Program-made: the position numbers and the translations under genes
In this document: positions 8,456 through 16,164 of the stretch, piece after piece
Layout: each line of letters begins with the position of its first letter
Numbering within the stretch: position 1 is the stretch's first letter
DNA from: an uncultured Lachnospiraceae bacterium
GTDB lineage: Bacteria > Bacillota > Clostridia > Lachnospirales > Lachnospiraceae
Reading direction: 5' to 3'
NCBI GenBank assembly: GCA_902803305.1
Contig: CADCPL010000167.1
Location: 1 to 21,563, forward strand
Length of the DNA stretch: 21,563 nt
Notes under the pieces: generated by a model
Databases searched by the model: none
What the model saw: the letters and a program-made list of their open reading frames with translations, nothing else
What the model was told of the DNA's origin: nothing

Positions 8456-9331
8456 CTACTCCCTGTGTGCAAGAATCAGAAAGCCTCCGTAGATGCAGCC
8501 GAGCAGTATGTTCATCCGTCCCAGCCGGCTGCCGGCAAAGACAGGTCTTTGCGACCGCTTTGAATATATAACATAGCGCCCCAGATACTTCAGCTTCAGA
8601 AGTCCCGGCGGCGTGATATAGGCTCTCTGTTCGTAGTAAAGGTACCAGGCATTAACGTTCTCGCGTCTCAGCTTTCGTACCGACTCGGTATAACCGTCTC
8701 CCACTATCTCACACACCGTTACTATCCGCGGCAGGACAGCGAGTACGCATACCTCATCTATTTTATCATAAATATAGTCCTCAGGCACATATTTTTCGCC
8801 TTCTATCTCGGGAAAAGGAAACATACGAAGGAGCCGGGTCTCATACATGAGAGTGGTCTCTCCCGAAAAGCCCTTAAGATACAGCCCATACAGCGTTGAA
8901 GTCTCTACATCCGGGAATTCTTTTTCACCGAGAAGATCGGTTTCGCTCTTTCCTTTATGTGCAACGACTCCACCGACCGGTTTGCCGTCCCCCGCCTTGC
9001 CCGCAGCCAGGTCATATGCTGCCAGCATATCGGCGACTGCGGTATCGGTAAGAAGATCATCGGAATCAAGGCACATGAACAGATCGGTATGCGAAAGAGA
9101 GACTCCCGTATTATGAGCTCTCATCTTACCGCCGTTCTCCCTGTAATGGTATCTTATAGGTATCACGCCCTCATCGATCCAAGCCTTTACGTAGTCATCG
9201 GTGCAGTCCGTCGATCCGTCATCGACTATCAGCCATTCAAAGTCTTTGGATGTCTGTCTTTTCAGACTCTCATATGCACGAGCGAGAAGGTCTCTTCTGT
9301 TGTATGTCGGTGTGAATACCGTCAGTCTCAT
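8456..9331 (-). CDS. Glycosyltransferase family 2
   Basis: A 291-residue GT-A glycosyltransferase starting MRLTVFTPTYNRRDLL. Motifs seen are IVDDGSTD (35-42), GGKMRAHNTGV (67-77), DSDD (89-92) and the acidic EKYVPEDYIYDKI in the second half, a pattern of the GT2 subgroup common in Firmicute capsule loci. The C-terminus (GRMNILLGCIYGGFLILAHRE) is hydrophobic and may be a membrane anchor or amphipathic segment. It probably adds one of the first sugars after the initiating transferase, whose gene follows 6 bases downstream. The start overlaps the preceding membrane gene as ATGA, a coupled junction. Specificity is not readable. Confidence 0.92.
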   Translation of the reverse strand: MRLTVFTPTYNRRDLLARAYESLKRQTSKDFEWLIVDDGSTDCTDDYVKAWIDEGVIPIRYHYRENGGKMRAHNTGVSLSHTDLFMCLDSDDLLTDTAVADMLAAYDLAAGKAGDGKPVGGVVAHKGKSETDLLGEKEFPDVETSTLYGLYLKGFSGETTLMYETRLLRMFPFPEIEGEKYVPEDYIYDKIDEVCVLAVLPRIVTVCEIVGDGYTESVRKLRRENVNAWYLYYEQRAYITPPGLLKLKYLGRYVIYSKRSQRPVFAGSRLGRMNILLGCIYGGFLILAHRE

Positions 9332-10221
9332 TTGAGCCTCCTCGTACTGAACCTGTGCTCCGCATCGGAGTAATCAACGAGTGTATATTCGGCCGGTTCC
9401 TTCATGTCATACTTCAGTATCACATGAAATGCCGTCTGGCCGATCTCGCGAAGTCCCGCATTCTTTACTGTCCTTATCTGCGGATGCCCCTTTGTCAGCA
9501 CCACATACTCGGTCTTAGTGGACTCAAGGGCATTTATGAAGTCTTCCATATCAACCTTCTGATTGCGCACCAGAAGGGCAAGTATATCATTGACGGGGTG
9601 CTCGGGGTCGCCGAGCATATCATCCGTATACGAGTAATTTACCGCGTAGATGTAATCCTCCCTGTCCACGCACAGGAGCATCTTGGGATCATACTGGCGT
9701 ATCTCCATGTTATATTCGTACTCGAAAAAAGCCCTTGTATACTCCGTACTCGAATCTTCGTGTATCATCCTTGATATCTCTATGAGTTCATCCGGGATCT
9801 TGTATAAGTTCTGCGCGATATCGATACCTTTACCGTAAACAAAGTTTCCGCCCACTATGAACATCGCGGCAACGAGAATCGCCGTGATCGCCTGCACGCT
9901 TCTCGTGCGTGCTGTTTGTATGAGCTTTACGGTAACATACGGAACGAGCACTATAACCGGCGTTATCCAGAATAATCGGTAATACTCGCTGCTGACATCG
10001 AATATCCTGTCTATTATGAGCGGAACGATCGGGTTGTATACCGTTATGAGCAGCATCAGCGCCGGAGGTAGGAAAACTTCCCTCTCCCGCTTGTCGCCCT
10101 TTGCAAGGATAAACAGCACAGAAAGCACATACATGACAAGAAAGCCCGTACCACCTGCATACAGTTCGAGGCACCTGTGAAGATATCCTATTCCGTTTTC
10201 AAATACATTTACTCCCTGCAT
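9328..10221 (-). CDS. Uncharacterised membrane protein, C-terminal-type module (split GT-C-like family, copy 1)
   Basis: A 297-residue protein with four predicted helices (about 23-40, 49-70, 83-102 and 109-126) followed by a soluble C-terminal domain of about 165 residues that should face outside. The soluble part ends with TEYVVLTKGHPQ...FHVILKYDM, clearly related to IAYVILSKGIWQ...YEIIYEND in the 220-residue protein at 12541-13203. Its ATG lies just after the stop of the 351-residue gene and in the same frame (TAG-AAG-ATG), so both could be halves of one 650-residue protein. The GAGG at the junction could also serve as a real ribosome site. The architecture (membrane part plus exported C-terminal domain) is like GT-C glycosyltransferases. 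It may belong to a DUF6077-type family; this is recall, not a search result. Confidence 0.72.
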   Translation of the reverse strand: MQGVNVFENGIGYLHRCLELYAGGTGFLVMYVLSVLFILAKGDKREREVFLPPALMLLITVYNPIVPLIIDRIFDVSSEYYRLFWITPVIVLVPYVTVKLIQTARTRSVQAITAILVAAMFIVGGNFVYGKGIDIAQNLYKIPDELIEISRMIHEDSSTEYTRAFFEYEYNMEIRQYDPKMLLCVDREDYIYAVNYSYTDDMLGDPEHPVNDILALLVRNQKVDMEDFINALESTKTEYVVLTKGHPQIRTVKNAGLREIGQTAFHVILKYDMKEPAEYTLVDYSDAEHRFSTRRLK

Positions 10222-10224
10222 CTT

Positions 10225-10227
10225 CTA
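10225..10227 (-). other. In-frame TAG joining two membrane-protein halves
   Basis: The coding strand reads AGG-TAG-AAG-ATG. The TAG ends the 351-residue protein, and the next in-frame ATG, one codon later, starts the 297-residue protein with no frame change. One base change in this codon would give a continuous 650-residue reading frame. The surrounding CCCGAGGTAGAAGATG also contains a usable ribosome site, so a true gene boundary is equally consistent with the sequence. Confidence 0.9.
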
Positions 10228-11280
10228 CCTCGGGAAAGTATATATCGCATAGTACCCTTTTACATAGAGCACATATACCAGCATCATGACAAGCTCAGGG
10301 AGGACGCAAAGTATAAGCTTCCATACGGACCTGAACCTGCCGCGAACTATATAAGGCGCGAACAGTATCGCAACCTCTGCCGGTATGACCATGTTTGCCG
10401 TCGAACTCACCGTTGCCGTACCCAGGCACACGATGAACAGTTTCAAAAAAACGCCGCTGTCCTCGCCCTCTTTTATGAGCATCATGTACAGAGCAAATAT
10501 GATCACGACCGAGATGTTTCCGACGATCGTTTTTCCTTCGTAAGTACGGGTCATGAGGAAGTTGGACGTGGTGTAAAGACTGATGAACAGACAGTTTACG
10601 AGCGTCATCAGTATATACATCAAAAATGCACGTCTGTGTTCCTCATAAAAATACCGGCATATATATACGTATATCATGTTAACGATCACTATAACGGTCG
10701 CCGACATAACTATCCTTGTCTGTATGAGTGCCGGAAGACCGGTCAGCTGACACACAACGGCATCGGCCGCATAATATGTGGCAAAAACATATCTGAGTTC
10801 GAAATGATCCTGCCAGTTACCGGTGAAAGGATCATATACGTTTATCATGTCCGTATCGACGTTAGTCGTGATATTCGCAACGTAGTACGCCGCATCGAGC
10901 GTAAAATTGTATGTTACGGTCGCCAGAACGATGAGAATGAGCGTTACCGCACATACTCCGATAAGGAACAGCCGTGTGCTCCTGTCTTTTACGATCTCTG
11001 CGCACTTGTTCGCCCATTCGCGCCTGTACAATATGATCGCCGAGGCAGCAACAAGACCGCAAGGGATCATCCATACGCGGGAGAGCAGCGACAAAGGCCT
11101 GTAGGTAAACATTATCGGAAGACAGAATACGGCAAACAATGCGTAGTACGCAAAAAACCCGACGGTCACCGTAACAGGCACCGACCAGCTGCGGCCTCTT
11201 CGTATCCCGAAAAAACTCCCGAAAGCCATATACATTATGAAGTTTATTACAAGCACCGCCAGTGCTTTTACAATGATCAT
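10225..11280 (-). CDS. Uncharacterised polytopic membrane protein, N-terminal-type module (split GT-C-like family, copy 1)
   Basis: A 351-residue integral membrane protein with about nine helices. An outer-loop motif after the first helix block reads TLDAAYYVANITTN (near 127-140), followed by VYDPFTG; an acidic residue in the first large outer loop is typical of GT-C glycosyltransferases, but this alone does not prove function. The same pattern (QSDMIAVYAQIPAA, then IFSDPMM) occurs in the neighbouring 420-residue protein, so the two are paralogs. The start ATG follows the upstream stop by one base (TAA-G-ATG). The C-terminus, YVKGYYAIYTFPR, ends at an in-frame TAG directly before the 297-residue gene. 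It may belong to a DUF6077-type family (from memory). The probable role is a membrane step of glycan modification or transfer; no function is claimed. Confidence 0.75.
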   Translation of the reverse strand: MIIVKALAVLVINFIMYMAFGSFFGIRRGRSWSVPVTVTVGFFAYYALFAVFCLPIMFTYRPLSLLSRVWMIPCGLVAASAIILYRREWANKCAEIVKDRSTRLFLIGVCAVTLILIVLATVTYNFTLDAAYYVANITTNVDTDMINVYDPFTGNWQDHFELRYVFATYYAADAVVCQLTGLPALIQTRIVMSATVIVIVNMIYVYICRYFYEEHRRAFLMYILMTLVNCLFISLYTTSNFLMTRTYEGKTIVGNISVVIIFALYMMLIKEGEDSGVFLKLFIVCLGTATVSSTANMVIPAEVAILFAPYIVRGRFRSVWKLILCVLPELVMMLVYVLYVKGYYAIYTFPR

Positions 11281-11281
11281 C

Positions 11282-12544
11282 TTACTGTGTTATCTCTTTT
11301 GTTTCTATCACGAACGATCTGCCTACGCTTACCTGTCCCGACTTGATCAGCTGCCTCATGGCACCGTTTTCTGCTTCATCCTGTCCGTACGCATACCATT
11401 TTTCCACATCCGAGCCGTATTTTTCCAGGAAATCCTTCAGGGCATCAGCATTTGCTGCCGCTCCGCCTCCAACGAACGTAAGAGTCCCGTCACTTGCGCG
11501 AAGAAGGTATCCCTCCGACGCGCCCGAATCCGGTATAAACTCATATACGCTGCATCTGCTGCCAAGGTCCGACTGAAGATTGACCGTTGCGTCATAAAGC
11601 TTGTTTATCTTGTTGTTGAGCACGAAAACAGCCGCTATGAGCACAAATGTCACTATTCCCAAGGCTATCGCCAGATTTCTCGCATTTATTATCCTGTGTT
11701 TTTTCATGTCCCATTCCTCCCGGTACTGCTCATCGGTCTCTTCCGTTTCTTCACTATTATCCTCGCTCTTTTCTGGCCGCCCCCGCAGATATATGATCAG
11801 GAGGACCGCCGCGATGCCAAATACCCCGACGACGATATACACACCCGTTGAAAACCAGGACAACAGCAGCGTTACCGGTATCAGTGCATCCGACTGATAT
11901 CCCCATATCGTAACAAGCGATGCGAAGATGACCGCCACAGGTCCGCGCCTGCCGCAAACCGTATGCGCGGCCGCAACATAGCATAAATTATACAAAAGGA
12001 TGAGCGGCGCCGGCATAAGCGTAAATACGACAGTAAGCGGATGTATGCCTGTCACCGATGCCACGCATCCCGTAAGCATCATCATGGGATCCGAAAAGAT
12101 CATACGGCCGGTCTCGTATATGGCAGTCGCGGCCGGTATCTGAGCATATACCGCTATCATGTCGCTCTGGTACATCCGTACCGATATTATCTCAAATACT
12201 ATGATCGCAAGGATCAGCAGATACAAAAGAAATTCGCACTTCGAGGGTTTTTCGAAAAGTGCCGCACGTCCTATCCCCTGCTTTGATGCTGCCAGGTATC
12301 CGGCAACCGCAAAGGCAACATTCAGGAGCGCCGCAACAATGATACAGATCATCGGCGGGAATGAAAACAGCGCCCCGGCGATACATGAGATCATTCCGAG
12401 CAGCAAAACGATACATCCACCCATCGCGACGCGGAGTGCTATCTGCGCCCTTCCGCCGTTTTTTATGACTATGATATCCGCCCATTTTCCGACAGAAAAT
12501 GCGAGAACGTAAAATATGATAGTCGCTGCGGCTGTCATGATCAA
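11282..12544 (-). CDS. Membrane protein: N-terminal-type module (copy 2) fused to a degenerate metallo-beta-lactamase-like domain
   Basis: The protein is 420 residues from a TTG start at 12544. That start has GGAGGTGA 7 bases upstream and forms a TTGA overlap with the preceding stop; the ATG two codons on (12538) and an ATG at 12574 are alternatives. Residues 1-260 are helical and paralogous to the 351-residue neighbour (SDMIAVYAQIP, FSDPMM, then a YIVVGVFGIAAVLL helix). An acidic linker rich in Glu (KSEDNSEETEETDEQ) follows. The last 141 residues begin MKKHRIINARNL, with a further helix, then EGYLLRASDGTLTFVGGG and VEKWYAYGQDEAENGA. By eye this resembles the first half of an exported MBL-fold domain (SDG-x-x-x-x-IDGG, then W-x-x-THxHxDH-x-GA) in which every metal ligand is replaced. 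The MBL relation is inference. Confidence 0.65.
   Translation of the reverse strand: MIMTAAATIIFYVLAFSVGKWADIIVIKNGGRAQIALRVAMGGCIVLLLGMISCIAGALFSFPPMICIIVAALLNVAFAVAGYLAASKQGIGRAALFEKPSKCEFLLYLLILAIIVFEIISVRMYQSDMIAVYAQIPAATAIYETGRMIFSDPMMMLTGCVASVTGIHPLTVVFTLMPAPLILLYNLCYVAAAHTVCGRRGPVAVIFASLVTIWGYQSDALIPVTLLLSWFSTGVYIVVGVFGIAAVLLIIYLRGRPEKSEDNSEETEETDEQYREEWDMKKHRIINARNLAIALGIVTFVLIAAVFVLNNKINKLYDATVNLQSDLGSRCSVYEFIPDSGASEGYLLRASDGTLTFVGGGAAANADALKDFLEKYGSDVEKWYAYGQDEAENGAMRQLIKSGQVSVGRSFVIETKEITQ
11716..11721 (-). promoter_or_regulatory. Strong internal ribosome site before an in-frame ATG (11707)
   Basis: GGGAGG lies 8 bases before an in-frame ATG inside the 420-residue gene. From that ATG, a 141-residue protein would begin with a basic N-terminus (MKKHR) and a membrane helix, like an exported protein. 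The spacing is ideal, so the MBL-like part may also be made as a separate product, or the gene may be a recent fusion of two genes. The site could also be chance from Gly/Arg/Glu codons. Confidence 0.5.
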
Positions 12545-13203
12545 GGAGTACTCACCTCCCTGTATACGGCGCATGTATCATTCTCATATATGATCTCGTA
12601 TCCGAATCTGTCCAGCGGCATATCCTGCCATATCCCTTTGGACAGGATAACATATGCTATATCTTTCTTCTTTGCCGCCTTAGCAACTTTTCCCATATCC
12701 GGATGTATCTTGCCAAGTTCCGAAAAAGCAGGATCTTCATCCTCTCGTATCACGGTCGGTCTTGATGAATATGCGCGAAGATAAGTATCCCATCCGGGCA
12801 TCGTAAGCACGATCGGGCAGTCTCCGTCGGCAAGTACGGCAGCCTCCGCAGCACAGATATCTGTCGGTATATGCATTTCGTTCTCGGCCCGTACGGATAT
12901 CTCGGGGGAGAACACGTTTTTTCCGGACATGGTGACCGCAAGGATACAAAGAGCGACAGCAAACACGCCGGTGCCGATCTTCATAGCCCTGCTTCCTTCA
13001 CCGCTCCGGCATGCCTCGAAAAGCTTAAGAAGTGCTGCTCCTATCGTAACGGGAACGCACAACAGCAGCGGCAGGTCATGATCTTTTTCCTTCTGCGTCA
13101 TGACAAGAACAAGCGCACACAGCAGATAGAGGACAAGGACAGTGCCCGTGCCCACAAACAGCCTGTGATCCGTATACAGTTCATACAGCAATTCTTTGAT
13201 CAT
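12541..13203 (-). CDS. Uncharacterised membrane protein, C-terminal-type module (split GT-C-like family, copy 2)
   Basis: A 220-residue protein with three predicted helices (about 16-35, 44-61 and 75-95) and a soluble C-terminal domain of about 125 residues. The end, IAYVILSKGIWQDMPLDRFG...YEIIYEND, parallels TEYVVLTKGHPQ...FHVILKYDM of the 297-residue protein, and the start (ELYTDHRLFVGTGTVLVLY) parallels ELYAGGTGFLVMY. It is therefore a second, shorter copy of the C-terminal module, encoded alone. The start overlaps the upstream GT-C gene as ATGA, with AAGGA about 6 bases before it; the stop overlaps the next gene's TTG. Its function is unknown. An extra-cytoplasmic domain that binds lipid-linked sugar or partners one of the membrane modules is a guess. 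Confidence 0.72.
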   Translation of the reverse strand: MIKELLYELYTDHRLFVGTGTVLVLYLLCALVLVMTQKEKDHDLPLLLCVPVTIGAALLKLFEACRSGEGSRAMKIGTGVFAVALCILAVTMSGKNVFSPEISVRAENEMHIPTDICAAEAAVLADGDCPIVLTMPGWDTYLRAYSSRPTVIREDEDPAFSELGKIHPDMGKVAKAAKKKDIAYVILSKGIWQDMPLDRFGYEIIYENDTCAVYREVSTP

Positions 13204-14693
13204 GCCGCTTCCTTTTCTCTCTTGAACCTCAGTCCCGCCAGATATTTAATGACCGCAAATATCATGTAGAAATATGATATTATGTAAACCGGAAAGTAAT
13301 ACTTAAAATATGATGCCGGAGCGAGTACGAGCACGATGAACCAGTGCGCCGCAAGCCCTCCGAATACGAACAGGTCGAACCAATCTCTTTTTACCAGGCA
13401 GTATATGAGCGCTGCCGCCACAAACACGACCGGGATGAACAGGTTATATGCCACGGTTTTAACTACGCTTACGGCAAACGAAGCAAGCTCCCTGATCCCC
13501 GTTCCGGACCACGTGATGTGATACGGCAATGCGGCATAACAGAACGCTCCCCATCTTGTCTTTGCAAACACATCGGGATTGGCGATAAATATGCGCTTAA
13601 GTGCCTGCGAATAGTCAACGAACTCTTTATCGCCCGCATCTTCTCTTACTCCGATGAACCCGTCCTTGTACAGTATCAGAACGTCCTCGTAGTTTATGTC
13701 TCCGTAATGCTCATTGATGGCAGATATCACATCAAGCGACAGGTATCTGTCAACAATCTCAAGATCTTCTCTGTTCTTTTCGGTATCAAGTCCGTTCCTG
13801 AACATGTTGGTGATCGTGTATGCGTAGAACGGCTTCATCCTGTCATTTGCCGCCGAATCCAGATTGCCCGTGCCGCTTCCGTTCTGCGGTATCCACAGTA
13901 TATACTGAAAGATCATGTAAACCGCAAGGATGAAGATCGCCGGCTTTACGTGCCGAAGATGCGGATACGCCATGAACATGAGCACGGGAACGAGTACGAG
14001 CAGATATATACCCTCCGTTCTCCACTGTGTCAGCACCGCTCCCGCAAACAGCACGAGTGCCGCTTTCGTATAAGTAATATCTTTTTTCTCCAGCCGGTCG
14101 AATATAAGCTTAACAAAAAGTGCAAGATATATAAGGAAGTATACGGGCAGACGGTGTGCGGATGTCGTATACGCTATAACCGGATACAGGAGGAACAGGA
14201 TATACATAAAAGACCCGGCCTTTTTCCCGAAATACCCGCGCGATCTCCACACACAGTAACCTACGACAAAGAACTCTATGATGACCTTCATTATTATCGG
14301 CCCGTATGTAAACGGAAAGATCATAAGTGAGATGATATAGAAATACACGGTCATGAAATTAAACCATGTATCATGTATCAGATGTACGGCGTCGTTATAT
14401 ATGGCATATTCATCATTTGTAAGAAAACCTGCCGGGAGCTTGATCACAAGCACCGCAATGATGACGGGAAGATAAGGGAGTGCGCACCTGAGCACCCCGA
14501 GAAGCTTTGTATGATACTCATTCTTCAAAAAGATGAGAGTTATGACTGAGTATACCGCAAACAGCAGCAGAATGACCGCCAGTATCCTGCAGATAACATA
14601 ATCGGTCATAGCCAGCGCATATCCGCTGTCAGTCGGCTCGGGAAAAACAAATATACGATCCATATTACCAAAACCAGACACAAACAATTGCAT
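13200..14693 (-). CDS. GT-C-like membrane glycosyltransferase (probable)
   Basis: A 497-residue polytopic membrane protein with about 10-12 helices. The first large outer loop begins LTNDEYAIYNDAV (91-103), with an Asp-Glu pair placed as in GT-C glycosyltransferases that use polyprenyl-phosphate sugars. WRTEG (224-228) follows a helix, as RxEG does in several GT-C families. A long polar outer segment (about 270-400) precedes the last three helices. It is the first gene of the polysaccharide operon. The start is uncertain: the ATG at 14693 is only some 13 bases from the predicted transcription start and has no ribosome site; ATGs at 14663 and 14609 are alternatives, also with weak sites. The end overlaps the 220-residue gene as ATGA. 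Family membership is inferred from layout and motifs. Confidence 0.75.
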   Translation of the reverse strand: MQLFVSGFGNMDRIFVFPEPTDSGYALAMTDYVICRILAVILLLFAVYSVITLIFLKNEYHTKLLGVLRCALPYLPVIIAVLVIKLPAGFLTNDEYAIYNDAVHLIHDTWFNFMTVYFYIISLMIFPFTYGPIIMKVIIEFFVVGYCVWRSRGYFGKKAGSFMYILFLLYPVIAYTTSAHRLPVYFLIYLALFVKLIFDRLEKKDITYTKAALVLFAGAVLTQWRTEGIYLLVLVPVLMFMAYPHLRHVKPAIFILAVYMIFQYILWIPQNGSGTGNLDSAANDRMKPFYAYTITNMFRNGLDTEKNREDLEIVDRYLSLDVISAINEHYGDINYEDVLILYKDGFIGVREDAGDKEFVDYSQALKRIFIANPDVFAKTRWGAFCYAALPYHITWSGTGIRELASFAVSVVKTVAYNLFIPVVFVAAALIYCLVKRDWFDLFVFGGLAAHWFIVLVLAPASYFKYYFPVYIISYFYMIFAVIKYLAGLRFKREKEAA

Positions 14694-14708
14694 TTAAAAC
14701 CAATGATA

Positions 14709-14743
14709 AGTATACTATATTTTGTAGTCACAAGTAAACTCAA
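14709..14743 (-). promoter_or_regulatory. Probable promoter of the polysaccharide operon
   Basis: On the minus strand, TTGAGT (14738-14743) and TATAGT (14714-14719) are separated by 18 bases. An overlapping alternative pair, TTTACT and TATACT (14709-14714), has the same spacing. The region is AT-rich, lies between divergent genes and contains the 8-base palindrome AGTATACT. No other convincing promoter is seen inside the 14-gene operon. Confidence 0.5.
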
Positions 14744-14750
14744 TTAGGAT
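14722..14750 (+). promoter_or_regulatory. Possible rfbD promoter
   Basis: TTGTAG (14722-14727), then 17 bases, then TAGGAT (14745-14750), 56 bases before the rfbD start. Each box matches the consensus at about four of six positions, so it is weak. It overlaps the oppositely directed operon promoter, so the two could compete or be controlled together. Confidence 0.3.
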
Positions 14751-14805
14751 ACTACTCTAAATATCGTATCACCCGGCTACATAATTCTCAAAAAGGAGAC
14801 TTACC

Positions 14806-15672
14806 ATGAAAAAGATAATGATCACCGGAAGCAACGGTCAGCTGGGACGCGCCATTAACACACTATATGACAGCAGTAAATACGAACTCGTCAACACGGA
14901 TTTCGGGATCGACGGGATCAGGCATCTTGATATCACCGATCTGGACGCCGTACTTACCGCATGCCGTGAGGTAAAGCCATACGCGATCATCAACTGCGCT
15001 GCGCACACGAACGTGGATGCATGTGAAGTCCAGGTCGACAGCGCATACCGGATAAACGCCATCGGTCCGCGTAATCTGTCCATAGCAGCTACCGAGACCG
15101 GTGCCAAGCTAGTTCATATATCTACCGATTACGTTTTTGCCGGGGACGGGGATCATCCGTATACGGAGTTTGACAAGACCGCTCCCAAAGCAATGTACGG
15201 CAAGACAAAGCTTGCAGGCGAGGAATTTGTCAAACAGTTTGCGAAGAACTGGTTCATGATCCGCACGGCCTGGCTGTACGGTGACGGCAAGAACTTTGTC
15301 CGCACAATGCTGAACCTTTCCAAGACACATGATGAGATAAGCGTCGTGAACGATCAGATCGGATCGCCCACCTGTGCCGATGAGCTCGCAAGAGCGATCT
15401 TCTCCCTTTTAGACACCGAGAATTACGGTCTGTTCCACGGAACGTGTGAGGGAAAATGTTCATGGGCTGATTTTACGAAAGAGATATTCAGACTTGCGGG
15501 CGTAAAGACGAAAGTCAATCCGGTGACCAGTAAGCAGTACAAGGAAATGAACCCTGCTTCTGCCGACAGACCGGCATACTCCGTTCTGGAGAATTACATG
15601 CTGAAGCTTACCGGCGGATATACGTTTGCGGATTGGGAAAAAGCGATAGAACAGTACATTTCCAAAATGTGA
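14806..15672 (+). CDS. rfbD: dTDP-4-dehydrorhamnose reductase (RmlD/RfbD)
   Basis: A 288-residue short-chain dehydrogenase-type enzyme that reduces dTDP-4-dehydro-L-rhamnose to dTDP-L-rhamnose in the cytoplasm, the last step of donor synthesis. The cofactor-binding loop is GSNGQLGR (8-15). NCAAHTNVDACE (63-74), HISTDYVFAGD (104-114) and the catalytic Y-x3-K (Y131, K135 in MYGKTKLAGEE) are all present, as is RTAWLYGDGKNFV. The length is normal. A clear AGGAG (14794-14798) sits 7 bases before the ATG. It is the only plus-strand gene, divergent from the polysaccharide operon by 112 bases; rfbA, rfbB and rfbC are not in the window. It implies that rhamnose is part of the glycan made next door, or of another cell-wall polymer. 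Confidence 0.96.
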   Translation: MKKIMITGSNGQLGRAINTLYDSSKYELVNTDFGIDGIRHLDITDLDAVLTACREVKPYAIINCAAHTNVDACEVQVDSAYRINAIGPRNLSIAATETGAKLVHISTDYVFAGDGDHPYTEFDKTAPKAMYGKTKLAGEEFVKQFAKNWFMIRTAWLYGDGKNFVRTMLNLSKTHDEISVVNDQIGSPTCADELARAIFSLLDTENYGLFHGTCEGKCSWADFTKEIFRLAGVKTKVNPVTSKQYKEMNPASADRPAYSVLENYMLKLTGGYTFADWEKAIEQYISKM

Positions 15673-15677
15673 CCGTT

Positions 15678-16160
15678 TTATTTCCAGATAAACCGGATCG
15701 CCACGGCAATGATGATACCGAGTGCGGCTCCCGTCTGTACCTGCAGAGGGGTGTGTCCTATGAGTTCTTTGAGCTTGTCATGTGAGAACCTGGGCGGATT
15801 GTCCTTGAGCTTTGCAAAATACTCCATGAGTTCATTGAGTACCACTGCCTGATTGCCGGTCTCTCTTCTGACTCCGCTGGCATCCACCATGACCACGATC
15901 GCAAATATAACGGTAAATGCAAATTCAAACGATGCAAGACCTCTGACAAAAGCGGTCATCGTCGCAAGAGCGCATACGGTAGATGCATGCGAACTCGGCA
16001 TACCGCCGTTTCCCGAGAACAGTCTCCTGAAGCTGAAGGTATGATCCATGTACGCCTCTATGATCGCTTTAATGATCTGGGCTATAAAATACCCGAGAAA
16101 TGCCGTTACAAGTATTTTGTTTGACAGTATCTGATCTACTATATCCAATATGTTCACCAT
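15678..16160 (-). CDS. Divergent PAP2 family membrane protein (YuiD-like)
   Basis: A 160-residue protein with about four helices, normal for the DUF212/divergent PAP2 family. The PAP2-type signature is GGMPSSHAS (52-60), followed by MVDASGVRRETGNQA (residues about 91-105) and GHTPLQV near the C-terminus. Relatives of acid phosphatases act on lipid or isoprenoid phosphates, but the substrate of this subfamily is not established. The gene ends 5 bases from the convergent end of rfbD, with no strong terminator between. The start ATG (16160) lies immediately after the T-run of the HPr terminator. Its GGAG ribosome site (16169-16172, spacing 8) is inside the 3' arm of that hairpin, so expression probably depends on read-through and on opening of the hairpin. 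Confidence 0.93.
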   Translation of the reverse strand: MVNILDIVDQILSNKILVTAFLGYFIAQIIKAIIEAYMDHTFSFRRLFSGNGGMPSSHASTVCALATMTAFVRGLASFEFAFTVIFAIVVMVDASGVRRETGNQAVVLNELMEYFAKLKDNPPRFSHDKLKELIGHTPLQVQTGAALGIIIAVAIRFIWK

Positions 16161-16164
16161 TAAA

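Noticed and set aside
10177..11346. A 389-codon open frame on the plus strand across the 351-residue gene
   Set aside because: It is antisense to a well-supported membrane gene, has an odd His/Tyr/Arg-rich composition, no ribosome site and no recognisable domain. Similar antisense frames at 1892-2902, 3306-4046 and 13344-14330 are rejected for the same reason.
12545..12574. ATG at 12574 as start of the 420-residue gene
   Set aside because: It would overlap the upstream gene by 34 bases without a ribosome site, whereas the TTG at 12544 has GGAGGTGA at 7 bases and a TTGA overlap.
15656..15670. Small inverted repeat at the end of rfbD as a bidirectional terminator
   Set aside because: The stem is only six AT-rich pairs with no adequate T-run, and it lies inside the rfbD coding end. 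It is too weak to call.
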